A DNA stretch of 64,000 nt from Gloeocapsopsis sp. IPPAS B-1203 (GTDB lineage Bacteria; Cyanobacteriota; Cyanobacteriia; Cyanobacteriales; Chroococcidiopsidaceae), in contig NZ_PEIG01000006.1 in the NCBI RefSeq assembly GCF_002749975.1, positions 124,001 to 188,000 of the forward strand. The letters run 5' to 3'. Positions 61,780-64,000 of the stretch are shown here, one piece after another. A program made the translations under genes and the position numbers. The notes under the pieces are model-generated. The model ran no database searches, was not told where the DNA came from, and saw only the letters and a program-made list of their open reading frames with translations. Numbering within the stretch: position 1 is the stretch's first letter; each line of letters opens with the position of its first letter.

Positions 61780-62790
61780 TTAAAGAGTATCACTAAAATA
61801 TCTATAAAGTTCATCAACAAATTGATTAGCTGTCATTGGACCTACAACAGTACTAGCCCAACTCACTACATATACTTGGTTATTCTGCACAGCTTTTAAT
61901 GTTGACCAAATCGGTTGTTGTAAAAACGATGACGATTCAAGCTTTCCAGAGTCTTCCACACGGAGTATGTCAACAAATAAAATATCGGCATCCCAATCAG
62001 GCAAAGCCTCAAGGCTTAATTCTAAGTAGCCTTTGAGATTTTTATAAGCAGGGATAAGCGGTATACCCGCATCGAGCATGATCTGACCGTATGGCACAAA
62101 ATCCGATCCATAAACAGCAACGTTTGACCCATAAAGGTGAAGAACCGATACTGTTTTAGTCCTCAACTTTTCGGCTAGCTGTTGCTGAAACTTTTGAATT
62201 CGTTCATTATACTCAGCCAAAATTTCTTCAGCCCGATCGCTCCTGTCCAAGATTTCGGCTAAATATTTCAAGTTTTTTTTGAAATTGACTCCACTATCCG
62301 TATCTATCATTACCGTAGGTGCGATCATAGACAAGAGTGAATAGTATTGCTTTTGCCATATATGTCCCACAATTAAATCAGGTTTTAGACTGAGAATTTT
62401 TTCTAAAGACGGTTGTTCCCAATGACCCACAAGCGGAATATCAGCAACGAACTGATTGAGCGTATCCGACTTGATGCAGTAGGGGCAGGTGGCAGCACCC
62501 ACTGGTTTTATGCCTATTGCTAATAACGGGTCGAGAAGATAACTACCATCTAGCACCAAAATGCGCTGGGGATGAAGTGGAATTTCCGCTTGTCCTAAAG
62601 CATGGCTGACAATTTTTGTTGCTGCTGATTTTTGTGCAGAGTCTGACTGCTCTGCTTGTTTAGCTGTTGAATTTATTCTGCCTGGCTGAAGCCACAGCGT
62701 CTTACTGTTGCAAGCAGCGATAGAGAAGACAAAAACTGCTGCTAAAAAGAGTAGAAATAGCTTGGCTTTACGGAACACTTTTTTCCTCAT
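61780..62790 (-). CDS. Iron-siderophore ABC transporter substrate-binding lipoprotein (FecB/FhuD type)
   Basis: Periplasmic iron-siderophore binding lipoprotein, 336 aa, with lipobox IAACN (Cys27). Signatures: PQRILVLDGSYLLDPLLAIGIKPVGAATCP, EQPSLEKILSLKPDLIVGHIWQKQY, and a central helix (EEILAEYNERIQKFQQQLAEKL). It lies 70 bases downstream of the TonB receptor on the minus strand, paralleling the left-hand cassette. It is paralogous to the 3110-4078 protein but clearly divergent. Confidence 0.92.
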   Translation of the reverse strand: MRKKVFRKAKLFLLFLAAVFVFSIAACNSKTLWLQPGRINSTAKQAEQSDSAQKSAATKIVSHALGQAEIPLHPQRILVLDGSYLLDPLLAIGIKPVGAATCPYCIKSDTLNQFVADIPLVGHWEQPSLEKILSLKPDLIVGHIWQKQYYSLLSMIAPTVMIDTDSGVNFKKNLKYLAEILDRSDRAEEILAEYNERIQKFQQQLAEKLRTKTVSVLHLYGSNVAVYGSDFVPYGQIMLDAGIPLIPAYKNLKGYLELSLEALPDWDADILFVDILRVEDSGKLESSSFLQQPIWSTLKAVQNNQVYVVSWASTVVGPMTANQFVDELYRYFSDTL

Positions 62791-62859
62791 TGTGAAGCAT
62801 TACAGAATTAATTCATATTCAGCCTGTATCTTTGAGTTCTAACTTGGAGAAGTTGTCCA

Positions 62860-63999
62860 CTAAAATTCCCAACTCACCGAACCGACAATTGTAAAGGGTT
62901 CAGTTCTTTGAACAAGAGTTCTGCTGAAGGCAAACGCTGCCTCGTCTACATCAAACAAGTTACGGATATTAATCGCACCTCTGAAACGTCCCCTTCGATA
63001 GTAAAGTGCTGCATCAGTCCGTAAGTAATCACCTAGTTGAAACGAGTTATCTAAATCACCTTGCCGTTCACCGATATAAAACAGTCCTAAACCAAATCCT
63101 AAGCCCTCTAAAGCACCTTCTTGAATGGTATAAGTTGTCCAGAAACTTGCTTGATTTTCTGGTACATTTGCTAATCGATTGCCTTGAGGAAAGGTGTTAT
63201 CTTTAGTAACTTCTGCATCGGTTAAGGCATAGGATAAAATTACGTTCCAACCAGGTAAGATTTCACCTGTCACATCGAACTCAATTCCCTGACTGCGCTG
63301 CTCTCCAGTTTGAATAGAACGAGTAGGGTCATCTGGATCGGGTGTAAGAACATTGGTTCTGGTCAAATGATAGGCAGCTATGGTTGCTGAAAGTCTGCTA
63401 TCTAGAAAATCAGCTTTTACACCAACTTCGTATTGAGTTCCTCTTGATGGCTCGTAAATAACATCTGCATCCGTACTCGTGTTATCAAATCCAGAAAGAG
63501 GAGCAAACGATCGCGTGTAGCTAGCATAGAGCGCAACATCTTCACTAGGTTGATAGACCAAACCCGCACGAGGACTAAAGGCACCGTCATTGCGGGTTGG
63601 ACGATCAATGACATCTCCTGGTGTGGTTAGATCTACTGCAAGATCAGTTGAAACCCAGTCGTAGCGACCGCCAATTAAAAGTTTGAGATTATCTAGAAGC
63701 GCAATCTGATCCTGAAGATAAACACCGTACGAGCGCCGTACCAACTTGAAATCGGAGAAGGTAGGGATTGTTGAGTAGCTAGGAGTTGGAATATCGTAAT
63801 TTGGATTGCGAATGTCTAGAGGAGGTAGAGGCGTATCAGCATCGACATTATTGCCTTCATTACTGAAGCGGTTAAAATCAAACCCTGCTAAAACTTGATG
63901 GGAAATTGAGCCAGTCCCCAACTCTCCAACCAAGTCGATCTGCCCGAAGAAGTTATTTCTCTGATAATTATCTTTGGAGGCATCAAATCCACCAACAAA
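62860..63999 (-). CDS. TonB-dependent siderophore receptor, C-terminal part (5' end beyond window)
   Basis: The frame is open to the window's right edge (FVGGFDASKDNYQRNNFFGQIDL is still readable before the TTG at 63933), so the plug and N-terminus are outside. What remains is the C-terminal barrel: LLGGRYDW-type strand LKLLIGGRYDWVSTDL, YQPSEDVALYASYTRSFAPLSGFDN, GIEFDVTGEILPGWNVILSYALTDAEV, LFYIGERQGD, and final SWEF with the terminal aromatic. It strongly resembles the barrel of the 635-3097 receptor, so it is a paralogue. The FecB gene is immediately downstream. Confidence 0.92.
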   Translation of the reverse strand, partial: FVGGFDASKDNYQRNNFFGQIDLVGELGTGSISHQVLAGFDFNRFSNEGNNVDADTPLPPLDIRNPNYDIPTPSYSTIPTFSDFKLVRRSYGVYLQDQIALLDNLKLLIGGRYDWVSTDLAVDLTTPGDVIDRPTRNDGAFSPRAGLVYQPSEDVALYASYTRSFAPLSGFDNTSTDADVIYEPSRGTQYEVGVKADFLDSRLSATIAAYHLTRTNVLTPDPDDPTRSIQTGEQRSQGIEFDVTGEILPGWNVILSYALTDAEVTKDNTFPQGNRLANVPENQASFWTTYTIQEGALEGLGFGLGLFYIGERQGDLDNSFQLGDYLRTDAALYYRRGRFRGAINIRNLFDVDEAAFAFSRTLVQRTEPFTIVGSVSWEF

Positions 64000-64000
64000 G

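Overview
The window looks like the chromosome of a cyanobacterium. The HIP1 octamer GCGATCGC is very frequent. Several genes are typical of or restricted to cyanobacteria: tandem PspA/Vipp1 genes, ferredoxin-type sulfite reductase, the menB/menD genes used for phylloquinone synthesis, a Nat-type polar amino acid importer, DUF2358 and DUF4912 proteins. Heptanucleotide short tandem repeats of the cyanobacterial STRR type also recur. A sugar importer fused in one operon with a GH37 trehalase and a general lack of photosystem genes give no firm genus, but a desiccation-tolerant Chroococcidiopsis/Gloeocapsopsis-like organism is plausible (inference). No rRNA, tRNA, CRISPR array or intact insertion sequence was recognised.

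Layout. 1-4.5 kb: a siderophore uptake cassette (AraC/PchR-type regulator, AMIN-TonB-dependent receptor, FecB-type lipoprotein, DUF1636 metal-binding protein), with a Fur-like site before the receptor. A second receptor/FecB pair lies at the other end (61.8-64 kb, minus strand) and runs off the window. 5-15.2 kb: housekeeping and conserved cyanobacterial genes (rsmE, sir, an SDR-type sugar-nucleotide enzyme, a small outer-membrane barrel, ffh, a 67-aa protein). 15.5-20.2 kb: a four-gene amino acid ABC importer (natF-natG-natH-ATPase order). 20.4-27.9 kb: a phosphotransferase-fold kinase, then a five-gene operon of sugar ABC importer plus trehalase. 28-34.8 kb: folB, menD, a MazF-type toxin-antitoxin pair, a cupin with an AraC regulator, menB, and a DciA-like gene. 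34.9-46.3 kb: two PspA/Vipp1 genes, thioredoxin, an aminotransferase, a single-domain response regulator with a small coiled-coil gene behind it, uvrC, rlmN, lgt, cobM and a flavin reductase. 46.4-51.5 kb: a decaying signalling region with CheR-PAS, a deleted histidine kinase remnant, PAS-REC, a MIF-like tautomerase, and a broken coiled-coil/OmpA gene. 51.5-53.2 kb: a probable chromosomal origin (cluster of TTTTCCACA DnaA boxes) directly before dnaN. 53.3-61.5 kb: a methyltransferase, an ArsA-type ATPase, DUF2358, a two-gene unit with a DUF4912 protein, cbiA/cobB, and two Uma2-type nuclease genes, one with a premature stop.

Functional themes are iron-siderophore uptake at both ends, uptake of organic nitrogen and of a trehalose-like sugar with intracellular hydrolysis, menaquinone/phylloquinone and cobalamin synthesis, membrane maintenance (Vipp1) and replication (oriC, dnaN, DciA). 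Non-coding DNA carries several repeat families: heptamer STRRs, one of them translated inside menD; a roughly 115-bp element of four hairpins present in three copies; and short palindromes near the Uma2 genes. All functional calls rest on reading the sequence and family knowledge; no database search was run.
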